From Serpens sp964410065 (GTDB lineage: Bacteria; Pseudomonadota; Gammaproteobacteria; Pseudomonadales; Pseudomonadaceae), in NCBI GenBank assembly GCA_964410065.1, contig CAYPFO010000002.1, forward strand, positions 49,215 through 113,214: DNA of 64,000 nt, written 5' to 3'. Each line of letters opens with the position of its first letter. Position 1 is the first letter of the stretch. Below the pieces are notes generated by a model, which saw nothing but the letters and a program-made list of their open reading frames with translations, had not been told where the DNA came from and made no database searches. The translations under genes were made by a program, and so were the position numbers. Below, piece by piece: positions 9,386 through 17,400 of this stretch.

Positions 9386-10860
9386 AGATTTTCACTCGCC
9401 GAACCCACACAACTGAATCGGGTGTTATGAACGCGTTTGCTCTGAGTCCCTTGTTTGTCGTCGTTGCCCTGCTGGCAGGCTGTGCCATCGGCCCGGATTA
9501 CCAACGCCCTGAGTTGGACACGCCCGCGCAGTTCCGCCAGGTCGAGGGCTGGAAGCCCGCCGCGCCCAGCGACGCCCTGGAGCGCGGTGCCTGGTGGGAG
9601 CTCTACGGCGATCCCCAGCTCAACGCGTTGGTGTCGCAGCTGAATGTGTCCAACCAGAACCTGGCCGCGGCTGAAGCCCAGTACCGTCAGGCGCGGGCGT
9701 TGGTGCGCGGTGCGCGGGCGGCGTTCTTTCCCATCCTGTCCGCCGGGGTTGGCGTGAGCCGCGCGTCTTCGGGTAGCCGCAGCACGCAGCTTAGCGATAC
9801 GCAGCTCAGGGCGGGTCCCGGGGAGGTTTTCGATGCCAACCTCGGGCTGAGCTGGGAACTGGATGTCTGGGGTCGCCTGCGCCGAGGGCTCGAAGCCAGC
9901 CGCGCCAGCGCCGAAGCCAGCCAGGCGGACCTGGCGGCGGCACAGCTCAGCCTGCAGGCGGAACTGGTGCAGAATTACCTGCAACTGCGGGTGCTCGACG
10001 AGCAGAAGCGCCTGCTCGACGCCACCGTCGCCGCCTATCAGCGCTCGCTGCGCCTGACCGAAAACCAGTACCGTGCGGGTATTGTGCCGAAATCTGACGT
10101 TACCCAGGCGCTGACCCAGCTGAAAAGCACCCAGGCTCAAGCCGTTGATCTGGACGGGCAGCGCGCCCAGCTCGAGCACGCCATGGCCGTGCTTACCGGT
10201 GCGCCGCCTGCCGGTTTTGCCATCGCCCCGAGCGAGCAGATTCCACCGTTGCCGGTGATTCCGCCGGCGCTGCCTTCTCACTTGCTGGAGCGGCGTCCTG
10301 ACATTGCTTCCGCCGAGCGCAGCGTGATCGCCGCCAATGCGCAGATTGGCGTGGCGAAAAGCGCCTGGTTTCCGGACCTGAGCCTGTCGGCCAGCGGTGG
10401 CTATCGCAGCAGCAGTTTCGCTGATTGGATCAGCCTGCCAAATCGCTATTGGTCGCTGGGCCCGGCGCTGGCGGCCCAGCTATTCGATGGCGGCGCCCGG
10501 CGTTCGGAGCTGGAGCGCAGCGAGGCGGCCTGGGATCAGACCGTGGCGCAATACCGGCAAACCGTGCTGGATGCGTTCCGTGAAGTAGAAGATGCGCTGG
10601 TGCAGTTGCGCGTACTGGAAACTGAGCAAGCGTTGCAACAGCAAGCGATGGAGGCTGCCCGTGAATCCCTGCGTCTGATTGAGAACCAGTACCGCGCCGG
10701 TACGGTGGATTTCAACAGCGTGGTCAATGTCCAGGCCAGCGCACTCAACAATGAGCGCAACAACCTGACACTTTTGGGAAGTCGGCTCAGCGCCAGCGTG
10801 CGATTGATTGCCGCGCTGGGAGGCGGTTGGGAGAGTCGCAACATGGCGCAGGAGGAGTAG
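9382..10860 (+). CDS. opmB: Outer-membrane efflux lipoprotein (OpmB/OprM family, NodT type)
   Basis: This is a TolC-like trimeric channel that completes the MuxABC pump. The N-terminus has a lipoprotein signal with lipobox VALLAGC, putting the lipidated cysteine at residue 34 from the ATG at 9382. The family signature IGPDY(Q)RP follows directly. Two internally repeated OEP domains are visible, each with an ENQYRAG motif, as in OprM. The start at 9382 overlaps muxC (ATGA) and supplies a basic n-region (MKIFTRR); an alternative ATG at 9427 would shorten the signal peptide and lacks positive charge. Confidence 0.93.
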   Translation: MKIFTRRTHTTESGVMNAFALSPLFVVVALLAGCAIGPDYQRPELDTPAQFRQVEGWKPAAPSDALERGAWWELYGDPQLNALVSQLNVSNQNLAAAEAQYRQARALVRGARAAFFPILSAGVGVSRASSGSRSTQLSDTQLRAGPGEVFDANLGLSWELDVWGRLRRGLEASRASAEASQADLAAAQLSLQAELVQNYLQLRVLDEQKRLLDATVAAYQRSLRLTENQYRAGIVPKSDVTQALTQLKSTQAQAVDLDGQRAQLEHAMAVLTGAPPAGFAIAPSEQIPPLPVIPPALPSHLLERRPDIASAERSVIAANAQIGVAKSAWFPDLSLSASGGYRSSSFADWISLPNRYWSLGPALAAQLFDGGARRSELERSEAAWDQTVAQYRQTVLDAFREVEDALVQLRVLETEQALQQQAMEAARESLRLIENQYRAGTVDFNSVVNVQASALNNERNNLTLLGSRLSASVRLIAALGGGWESRNMAQEE

Positions 10861-10915
10861 CTTCGCGCCGCCCGTGGGTTGCGGATGAACCGTTGGGGGA
10901 ATTGCTCAGCCTTCA

Positions 10916-10935
10916 GCCTGGCGTCCATGCCAGGC
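10916..10935. terminator. Hairpin between convergent opmB and TRAP genes
   Basis: A 7-bp perfect stem GCCTGGC-GTCCAT-GCCAGGC lies between the convergent opmB and binding-protein genes. Neither strand has a U-tract after it, so intrinsic termination is uncertain. Confidence 0.35.
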
Positions 10936-10943
10936 GAAATGCC

Positions 10944-11939
10944 TTAGTCCGGCTTGCGATTCGCCGCCCGTGCGGCTTTGATGATGTCCGTGCCGATCTG
11001 GGTCTCGAACTGACGCCAGACGGGCTCCATTGCCCCGCGCCAGGCTTGCCGTTCGGCATTGCTGAGTTGCAGCACCTGGCTGTGGCCGGACTGCTGGATC
11101 TGCTGACGGTAACCGATGTTGAGTTTGGCGGCCTGCTGGTTTACCGCGTAGGTCACCTCATCAATGATCCCTTCCAGTTCAACGCGGATGTGATGGGGAA
11201 TCGAATACCAGAAGCGGGAGTTGCTCACTAGCATGTAATCCAGCACGCCATGATTGGTTTCAATGATGTAGGGCTGCACTTCATGGAATTTCTGGCTGTA
11301 GATGTTCGACCAGGGATTTTCCGCCCCTTGTACCTGACCGCTCTTGAGGGCCGTATACACGCCGGAAAACGGCAGTTTGGAGGTCTTCGCGCCGAGCTGC
11401 TGAAATTGTGCTTCCAACACGGCGGAATGTTGAATGCGAAAGTTCAGGTCTCTTGCGTCCTCGGGCGTGCGCAACGCACGGGTTGCCGAGAGCTGCTTCA
11501 TGCCGTTGTGCCAATAAGCCAGCCCGACAATATTGTGGGCGTTCATTGATTGCAGTAACTGACGTCCTTTGGCACGTCGTTGAAAACGGTCGACTGCCGC
11601 AAGGTCATCGAATAGAAACGGCAAGTCAAACACCTGCAATTGCGGTGTATAAGCCTCAAATTTGGCCAGCGAAGGGGCAAGCAGCTGCACTTTGTTCTCG
11701 CGCAACGCCTCCATTTCATCCGCATCGCCGTAGAGGCTCGAATTGGCGTACACCTCAACGCGCACTTGATCGCCGAGGCGCTGTTCAACCAGCTCCTTGA
11801 ACAGTCTCGCGCCTTGTCCCTTGGGCGTGCTATCGGTCACCACATGGGCGAACTTGATGGTGATGGGCTCGGCTAGCGCAGCGGCGCTGACCAGCACTGC
11901 AGCCAGACAAAGACTTATGGAAAGGCCAGTTTTATTCAT
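10944..11939 (-). CDS. TRAP transporter substrate-binding protein (DctP family), orphan
   Basis: This 331-residue periplasmic solute receptor belongs to the DctP/TRAP family, which binds C4-dicarboxylates or other organic acids. It has a clear Sec signal peptide ending AAALA before EPITIKFAHVV, the usual mature N-terminus. Later the DctP pattern GAENPWSN appears in the hinge region. The start MNKTGLS at 11939 is chosen because an AGGGAA ribosome binding site lies upstream and the signal peptide begins there; an upstream frame extension to 11999 is not plausible. The DctQ and DctM membrane subunits are not next to it, so the partner must be elsewhere or the protein acts otherwise. The ligand is unknown. 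Confidence 0.88.
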   Translation of the reverse strand: MNKTGLSISLCLAAVLVSAAALAEPITIKFAHVVTDSTPKGQGARLFKELVEQRLGDQVRVEVYANSSLYGDADEMEALRENKVQLLAPSLAKFEAYTPQLQVFDLPFLFDDLAAVDRFQRRAKGRQLLQSMNAHNIVGLAYWHNGMKQLSATRALRTPEDARDLNFRIQHSAVLEAQFQQLGAKTSKLPFSGVYTALKSGQVQGAENPWSNIYSQKFHEVQPYIIETNHGVLDYMLVSNSRFWYSIPHHIRVELEGIIDEVTYAVNQQAAKLNIGYRQQIQQSGHSQVLQLSNAERQAWRGAMEPVWRQFETQIGTDIIKAARAANRKPD

Positions 11940-12072
11940 GAGTTCCCTTTTCTTGTAGGTAGAGCCTTTAGCACAGACGTACCTGCAATCTGCTAGCAAA
12001 CCTCATGCCGAACGGTGCTTCGCAAAGGGACTCGCCTGTCTTTCGACTGCTACGCCTACACAGAAGCACATC

Positions 12073-12122
12073 AAAAAACAGGTCTTACGGCAGCGCGTCC
12101 TGGCTGCCATAAGACCTGTTTT
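12073..12122 (-). terminator. Strong rho-independent terminator, 20-bp stem
   Basis: The two arms (about 12075-12094 and 12103-12122) form a 20-bp stem with one mismatch around an 8-base loop. Read on the minus strand the stem ends in CCTGTTTTTT, a proper U-tract. It would terminate the transcript of the 52-residue protein gene (and possibly dgkA) before the TRAP gene. Confidence 0.8.
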
Positions 12123-12181
12123 GTGGGGGACCGAGAGGACGGCCTCTATCGCAACGAGTGGCGGAAGGGCCTGCGCCAAAG

Positions 12182-12340
12182 TCAGGAGTTCAGCGGTTCC
12201 TCGCTGGGCTTGACCTTGCCGCTGCCTGGTTCGCTGGGATGGCTTTCATCCATCGGTTCGTGACTGGGTGAATGCCCATAGTCGCTGGGCGTGTCATAGA
12301 CAATGGGATCAGGCTGGGGAATATCGGGATGAATAGTCAT
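12182..12340 (-). CDS. 52-residue acidic Pro/Ser-rich protein of unknown function
   Basis: A small open frame starts at ATG 12340 with an SD-like GGGAGAG directly upstream. The product is 52 residues, rich in Pro, Ser, His and acidic residues (for example DTPSDYGHSPSHEP), with no membrane segment or cysteine, and is probably intrinsically disordered. It is bounded downstream by a strong terminator. It may share a transcript with dgkA, which lies 115 bases upstream on the same strand. No family was recognised. Reality as a gene is supported by the ribosome binding site, the terminator and its position in an otherwise empty stretch. Confidence 0.6.
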   Translation of the reverse strand: MTIHPDIPQPDPIVYDTPSDYGHSPSHEPMDESHPSEPGSGKVKPSEEPLNS

Positions 12341-12455
12341 GAGTCTCTCCCGGCAGATTGGGCGGTCTCCACACAGTGGAGGCGAGCCCTGGAGAGGAAG
12401 TTCCCGGCGTCGTGATGAGTGGTGGCACGCCGAGATAAAACGACGCCCGTACAAA

Positions 12456-12854
12456 TCAGAGCAGAATGACCGCCCAGATCAACGCGATTAGCGACAAGGA
12501 AAGAAACTGCGCACCGCTACCCATGTCCTTGGCGCGCTTGGCAAGCGGGTGAAGATCCAGGGAAATACGGTCGACTGTCGCTTCGATGGCCGAGTTAAGA
12601 ATTTCCACAATCAGGCCCAGAAACACCACCGCGATCAAAATGGCCCGCTCCGCCTTGCTGACGTCCAGGTAGAAGGCCACAGGGATCAGAATCAGGTTGA
12701 GCATGATCAATTGCCGAAATGCCGCTTCGCCCGTGAACGTTGCCTTGAGTCCGGCCATGGAATAACCCGTTGCTTTCAGAATGCGGGCGATACCTGTCTG
12801 CCCCTTCAGGCTTTCGGCGCTGGGGGACATTCCGGTATCCAACGGCTGCTTCAT
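12456..12854 (-). CDS. dgkA: Diacylglycerol kinase (DgkA, prokaryotic type)
   Basis: This small trimeric inner-membrane kinase phosphorylates diacylglycerol to phosphatidic acid, recycling diacylglycerol released during periplasmic glucan and lipopolysaccharide modification. Three membrane helices are visible, and the family signature EILNSAIEATVDR is followed by AKDMGSGAQFLS. The start at 12854 (MKQPLD) is preferred because GGAG lies 8 bases upstream; the frame also opens at 12875. At 132 residues it is slightly longer than the E. coli enzyme (about 122), the extra being a polar N-terminus. Confidence 0.93.
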   Translation of the reverse strand: MKQPLDTGMSPSAESLKGQTGIARILKATGYSMAGLKATFTGEAAFRQLIMLNLILIPVAFYLDVSKAERAILIAVVFLGLIVEILNSAIEATVDRISLDLHPLAKRAKDMGSGAQFLSLSLIALIWAVILL

Positions 12855-13000
12855 AGTGTTCTCCAAAGGCGGCATTTTTAAAAGGCGCGCAGTTTAGCGT
12901 TTGATCGTCGGTAAGGCACCTGCTGGCGATGGCAAAAAGACGGCCATGCTGCATCTTTGGCGGGTTACCACGATCGCACCAGGTAAATAGGGAAAGCAAA

Positions 13001-13025
13001 AAAGGAAAGGCTGCCTGACCCAGGC
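13001..13025 (-). terminator. Possible terminator after the PIG-L gene
   Basis: On the minus strand, a short hairpin GCCTG-GGT-CAGGC (13013-13025) lies just after the stop codon and is followed by a T-rich stretch with six consecutive T at about 12998-13003. The stem is short, so confidence is limited. Confidence 0.4.
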
Positions 13026-13031
13026 AAAAAC

Positions 13032-13766
13032 TCAGACGAAGAATAGCTCCCAATGCAGTTGTAGCTGCTCGCGTTCGTGGGTGTTGCGGTCTTCGGTCTT
13101 GGGAGCCAGGCAATGACTGGCCTGGGAATTCATGGCATGGCGTTTACGCGCCAAGGCCGGAATGTCGAGAGCCAGCTTTCGAGCTCGCCACCAGGGGATA
13201 CGTGGGTCATCCACTGCAGTGCCGCGCCATGCGCTGAGTGGCGTCTCCACCTGTTGGGCGCCCAGCATCACCGTACAACTTTGCGCCACTCGGCCAACCG
13301 CTTCATGGTCTGCGCTACCGTCGCCACGCCAAGGTGAAAACACCACATCATTGGGTCGCAGGTGGCGCATGAGGAAATCCAGCAGTGCATTTTCCTGATT
13401 CTCGAGGTCGCCAGCCTGAAAACGGCCACGTATGGTTTTCAACTGGACCAGTGGAATACCGAGGCGGCGCAGCGAGTCCGTACTTTCCATTGCACAGGCC
13501 ACGCTGTGTCCTTCTGGTGAAGACTGTCTGCTTGGCGCAGCCTGGCCATCGGTGACGGAAATCAGCTGCAAGGCATGGCCGCGATGGCTGAGAAGTTGCA
13601 AAAGCCCGCCGCAGGCCAGCACTTCATCGCCGGGGTGGGTCGCCAGGATCACTGCGCGCCGTCCGGGTGGCACCAGCGCATCAATATTGACGTCCTCAAT
13701 CATGGCTAGCTGACGGCATGTGCCGCCTAGCCTGGATTGCACCTCACTGGCAGTTTTTACGCCCAT
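13032..13766 (-). CDS. PIG-L/LmbE family deacetylase-like protein with altered active site
   Basis: This 244-residue protein belongs to the PIG-L/LmbE superfamily of zinc-dependent N-acetyl-sugar deacetylases (MshB, BshB, PIG-L). The N-terminal motif reads ATHPGDEVLACGG where the family consensus is (A)HPDDE; the second conserved block DGSADHEAVGR is intact. In MshB the His and second Asp of HPDD bind zinc and the first Asp is the general base, so the Gly here replaces the base while the metal ligands remain. The start at 13766 has an AGGGAT-like element upstream; an internal ATG at 13703 has none. No sugar or acyltransferase neighbours are present, so the substrate is unknown. Confidence 0.82.
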   Translation of the reverse strand: MGVKTASEVQSRLGGTCRQLAMIEDVNIDALVPPGRRAVILATHPGDEVLACGGLLQLLSHRGHALQLISVTDGQAAPSRQSSPEGHSVACAMESTDSLRRLGIPLVQLKTIRGRFQAGDLENQENALLDFLMRHLRPNDVVFSPWRGDGSADHEAVGRVAQSCTVMLGAQQVETPLSAWRGTAVDDPRIPWWRARKLALDIPALARKRHAMNSQASHCLAPKTEDRNTHEREQLQLHWELFFV

Positions 13767-13981
13767 ATCCCTAAGGCCTCATGCAAGCAGTTGTTGAGGA
13801 TGGCTTGTGACGCAAGGCGCACTGGCACTGTCCGCTGGTCATCCTTTACTTAACGGCAGTTCAGGGTTTTCCTTAACCCAGGCTGCACAATGGAAGTGAC
13901 CCAGTGTTCAGGCATTGGGTGCTGGATGAAGTTCAACACGGCCAACGCGCTGCCAAAGGATGTGGGCGGGGTATCAGAAGC

Positions 13982-14737
13982 TCAGTGCGAGGGCTCACCG
14001 AGAAACTTGTGCAGGAACTGGCGGGTACGTGCGTGCTGCGGATGGGCGAATAATGCTTTGGCTTCGCCTTGCTCGACGATGACACCCTGATCGATAAAGA
14101 TCACCCGGTTGGCCACGTCGCGGGCAAAATTCATCTCGTGGGTGACGATTACCATGGTGCGTTTTTCAGCGGCCAGGTCGCGGATGGTCGCCAGCACTTC
14201 GCCTACCAACTCAGGGTCCAGGGCGGACGTGGGTTCATCGAACAGAATCACATCGGGCTGCATGGCCAGCGCACGGGCAATGGCGACGCGTTGCTGCTGA
14301 CCACCGGAAAGGCTCCTCGGGTAGGCATCCTCCTTGCCGGCCAGCCCCACCTTGGCCAGCAAGTGGCGGGCACGTTCAAGAACGCTGCCGCGTGGCTCTT
14401 TCTTGACCACCAGGGGACCTTCCATGACATTTTCCAGCGCGGTGCGGTGCGGAAACAGGTTGAAGCTCTGAAAGACGAAACCGACATGCTGACGCAGCGT
14501 GCGGATCAGTTCTTTCTGGCGGTGGAGCGGTCGAGTGGCATCGATCTGAATGCTTCCCACCCGGATGCTGCCACTATCCGGTACTTCCAGCAGGTTGAGG
14601 CAGCGCAGCAGCGTCGTCTTGCCCGAGCCGCTGGGGCCAATGATCGCGATCACCTCACCCGCTGCCACCTCAAGATCGATCCCCTTGAGCACAGGTTGTC
14701 CTTTGAAGCTCTTGCTCAGCTTACGCACCTCGATCAT
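13982..14737 (-). CDS. tcyN: Cystine ABC transporter ATP-binding protein (TcyN/YecC)
   Basis: This 251-residue polar-amino-acid ABC ATPase carries Walker A GPSGSGKT (residues 34-41), Q-loop FVFQSFNLFPH, signature LSGGQQQR, Walker B VILFDEPTSALD and the switch histidine in VTHEM. It is the last gene of a four-gene minus-strand operon that also encodes the permease, the periplasmic binding protein and D-cysteine desulfhydrase. Specificity for cystine is inferred from this context, which matches the E. coli dcyD-tcyJ-tcyL-tcyN grouping. The spacing to the permease stop is 4 bases. Confidence 0.92.
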   Translation of the reverse strand: MIEVRKLSKSFKGQPVLKGIDLEVAAGEVIAIIGPSGSGKTTLLRCLNLLEVPDSGSIRVGSIQIDATRPLHRQKELIRTLRQHVGFVFQSFNLFPHRTALENVMEGPLVVKKEPRGSVLERARHLLAKVGLAGKEDAYPRSLSGGQQQRVAIARALAMQPDVILFDEPTSALDPELVGEVLATIRDLAAEKRTMVIVTHEMNFARDVANRVIFIDQGVIVEQGEAKALFAHPQHARTRQFLHKFLGEPSH

Positions 14738-14741
14738 GGCG

Positions 14742-15407
14742 TCAGGTATCCCGACTGTGCCGGTTGACCCGGGCTTCCAGGCGGTTCTGCACGCTGGAAA
14801 GACAGGTGGCGAGCACCCAGTAGATCACAGCGGCAGCCAGGTACATGGTGAAGATTTCAAAGGTGCGCGCAGTGATCAGCTGCGCCTGACGAAACAGCTC
14901 CGGCACCTGGATGGTGGCGGCCAGTGAGGTGTCCTTCACCAGGGAAATGAAGCTGTTGCCCAGTGGCGGCAGGGCGGTGCGCGCCGCCTGGGGCAGAATT
15001 GCCCGGCGCAGGGTCTGGGCCGGCGTCATGCCGATGCTGGCGGCCGCTTCCCATTGACCACGATCGATCGAGGCGATGGCCGCGCGCAGAATCTCGGAGA
15101 TATACGCGGCCATGTTCAGGGAAAACCCAATCAGTGCCGAGGGCAGGGGATCGAGCTGCAGTCCCAGTTGCGGCAGCCCGTAATAGATCATGAACAACTG
15201 CACCAATAACGGCGTGCCGCGAATGAACGAGACGTAGATACGGGAAATCCACGCCAGAGACTTGAAACGCGAGAGTCGCATCAGTGCCAGGACAAAGCCC
15301 AGCACCAACCCGAAAAACATGCCGCCCAGGCTGAGAAACACGGTGTAGCCGGCGCCCCGCAGCAGATAGGGCGCCGAGTCCCAGACGAGCTGCAAGGGCT
15401 CGATCAT
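14742..15407 (-). CDS. tcyL: Cystine ABC transporter permease (TcyL/YecS)
   Basis: This 221-residue inner-membrane permease of the His/Glu/Gln/Cys family has about five membrane helices and the ABC-contact EAA loop (EAAASIGMTPAQTLRRAILPQA) near residues 135-155. The start overlaps the stop of the binding-protein gene by ATGA. It should pair with itself as a homodimer and with TcyN, as in the E. coli system. Confidence 0.93.
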   Translation of the reverse strand: MIEPLQLVWDSAPYLLRGAGYTVFLSLGGMFFGLVLGFVLALMRLSRFKSLAWISRIYVSFIRGTPLLVQLFMIYYGLPQLGLQLDPLPSALIGFSLNMAAYISEILRAAIASIDRGQWEAAASIGMTPAQTLRRAILPQAARTALPPLGNSFISLVKDTSLAATIQVPELFRQAQLITARTFEIFTMYLAAAVIYWVLATCLSSVQNRLEARVNRHSRDT

Positions 15408-16189
15408 TGCGTGACGTCAGCGTCGAACCACTTCTTCGACAAGGCGGCCAGGGTGCCGTTGGCGCGCAAGGTGTCGATGGCTTGGTTGAGCGCGGCCAGC
15501 AATTCCGGCTCGCCCTTGCGCAGGGCAATACCGGCTTCCTGGCGGGCGAAGGGCTCGCCGGTGATCGCCAAGTCGCCGCGGGTCTGCTTGATCAGCTCAA
15601 ATGCGGCCAGGCGGTCGATGAGAATGACGTCGATGCGACCGACCCGCAGGTCCTGATACTTGGTGGGGTCGTCGTCATAAGTGCGCACATCGGCTTGCGG
15701 GACGTTTTCCCGCAGCCACTGTTCGTAGTTGGTGCCCAGGCCGACGCCGACCTTCTTTCCGGCCAGCTCCTGCGGCGTGGCGAATTGCGTTTCCTGGCCC
15801 TTGCGCACCAGGGCCTGCACCCCGGAAACCGTATAAGGCGTGGAGAAATCGTATTTCTGTTTGCGCTCCTCGCTGATGGTGACCTGGTTGATCACCACAT
15901 CCAGACGTTTGGACTCCAGCGCCGCAAGGATGCCATCCCATTTGGTTGGCTGAAGCTGCGCCTCCACACCCAGCTCCTTGGCCAGTGCACGGGCGAATTC
16001 GACTTCGAAACCATCCAGCTGGCCATTGGCATCCTGGAAGCTGAACGGCGGATAAGTGCCTTCAAGTCCGACACGTATCTGGCCGTTGGCCTGGATCTGT
16101 TTGAGAAGTTCGCCAGCGCTTGCCTGACCGACGAAGCTGGCCGTCAGCAGCAGGACGAGAAAGAAATCGCGAAACAGAGTCAGGTTCAT
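15404..16189 (-). CDS. tcyJ: Cystine-binding periplasmic protein (TcyJ/FliY)
   Basis: This 261-residue family-3 solute-binding protein has a Sec signal peptide ending at about GQASA, followed by the mature sequence GELLKQIQANGQIRVGLEGTYPPF, a typical N-lobe start. The start at 16189 is supported by a TGGAG site 7-8 bases upstream; the longer open frame to 16420 runs into the upstream gene. It delivers L-cystine (and perhaps diaminopimelate in related proteins) to TcyL/TcyN. It lies 25 bases downstream of dcyD and is probably on the same transcript. Confidence 0.93.
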   Translation of the reverse strand: MNLTLFRDFFLVLLLTASFVGQASAGELLKQIQANGQIRVGLEGTYPPFSFQDANGQLDGFEVEFARALAKELGVEAQLQPTKWDGILAALESKRLDVVINQVTISEERKQKYDFSTPYTVSGVQALVRKGQETQFATPQELAGKKVGVGLGTNYEQWLRENVPQADVRTYDDDPTKYQDLRVGRIDVILIDRLAAFELIKQTRGDLAITGEPFARQEAGIALRKGEPELLAALNQAIDTLRANGTLAALSKKWFDADVTQ

Positions 16190-16214
16190 GGCGCACTCCA
16201 GTGAATGAGGGAGA

Positions 16215-17219
16215 TCAGTCGAGTACTGCAGGGTGATAGGCGAACAGCGCAGGGGCACCGCCGGTGTGCAGAAACAACAACGGGCCGTCAGCGAAGCGCT
16301 GCAGACCAATACCATCCAGCAATCCGTCCATGGCCTTGCCGGTGTATACCGGGTCGAGGAGCAGGCCCTCCATACCGGCCAGCAGGCGGATCGCGGCCCA
16401 CGTGGCCTCGTTAGGCTCACCGTAGCGCGGAATGAAATAGTCGTCCCAGAGTGTCACCTGGCAACTGGCCGGCAGCTCGACGCCCAGCAGGGCGGCGCAG
16501 CGTTCCAGCAGGTTTTGCACCTTGGGTTGTTGCTCTTCGGTACGCCGTGACACGGTGACGCCAATGACGGGCAGCTGCGGGAAGGTATGTGCCAGCGCCA
16601 AGGCCAGGCCGGCATGGGTGCCGGCGCTGCCGGAGGCCACCACCAGCGCGGCAAACGACTGGCCGCTGGCGGCGATTTGCGCGGCCAGTTCCAGGCCGGC
16701 GCGCACATAACCCAGGGCGCCGAGCGCATTGGAGCCGCCAACCGGAATCACATAGGGGCGCTTGCCGTTGCTGCGCAGCCGTTCGGCCAGAGCGTGCAAT
16801 TGCGCATCGGGATCATCCAGGACAGCCACCGGCTCGATTTGGGCAGCGAACAGGTCGAGCAGCAACCGATTGCCATTGGTCAGATAGTTATGGTCTGAGC
16901 TGTCGATGGGGTTTTCCAGCAGAGCCGAGCACCCCAGCCCCAGCCGCGCGGCCAGCGCGGCGGTCTGGCGGACGTGATTGGACTGGATAGCACCGGCAGT
17001 GACCAGGGTGTCGGCACCGGCACACAGGGCATCGGCGGCGAGGTATTCCAGTTTTCGCACCTTGTTGCCGCCCAAGGCCAGTGGCGTCAGGTCGTCCCGC
17101 TTGATCCAGATGTCGCGCCCCATGTAGGCAGACAAACGTTCGAGTTTTTCCAGCGGTGTGGCTACTCGAATCAGATCCAGACGGGTAAAGCGGCTCAGGT
17201 GAGCATCAAGTGAAGACAT
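16215..17219 (-). CDS. dcyD: D-cysteine desulfhydrase (DcyD)
   Basis: This 334-residue PLP-dependent enzyme of the ACC-deaminase/D-cysteine desulfhydrase family converts D-cysteine to pyruvate, ammonia and hydrogen sulfide. The PLP lysine is in GGNKVRKLEYL, near residue 55, preceded by the characteristic IKRDDLTPLALG. Other family blocks, GAIQSNHVRQTAA and IPVGGSNALGALGYV, closely follow the E. coli DcyD pattern. Start ATG 17219 was chosen by homology; an ATG 12 bases upstream (17231) is also possible and no clear ribosome binding site separates them. First gene of the cystine operon, divergent from the DUF3182 gene. Confidence 0.93.
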   Translation of the reverse strand: MSSLDAHLSRFTRLDLIRVATPLEKLERLSAYMGRDIWIKRDDLTPLALGGNKVRKLEYLAADALCAGADTLVTAGAIQSNHVRQTAALAARLGLGCSALLENPIDSSDHNYLTNGNRLLLDLFAAQIEPVAVLDDPDAQLHALAERLRSNGKRPYVIPVGGSNALGALGYVRAGLELAAQIAASGQSFAALVVASGSAGTHAGLALALAHTFPQLPVIGVTVSRRTEEQQPKVQNLLERCAALLGVELPASCQVTLWDDYFIPRYGEPNEATWAAIRLLAGMEGLLLDPVYTGKAMDGLLDGIGLQRFADGPLLFLHTGGAPALFAYHPAVLD

Positions 17220-17400
17220 GGGAGAGTCCATAAGCGCGCCGATGCCTTTGAATATAGGCGGCACTGGCGAACCTGCTCGCTGCCACTCGACGAACAAAGC
17301 GGGGGTTGTCAGGGTCCGTAAATTAAGCGGCGGGAATGCTGCTGACCTGACTTTGCCCTCGGTCCGCAGGGCGATTCGACTGCTTCATCAGGAGGCGTCC

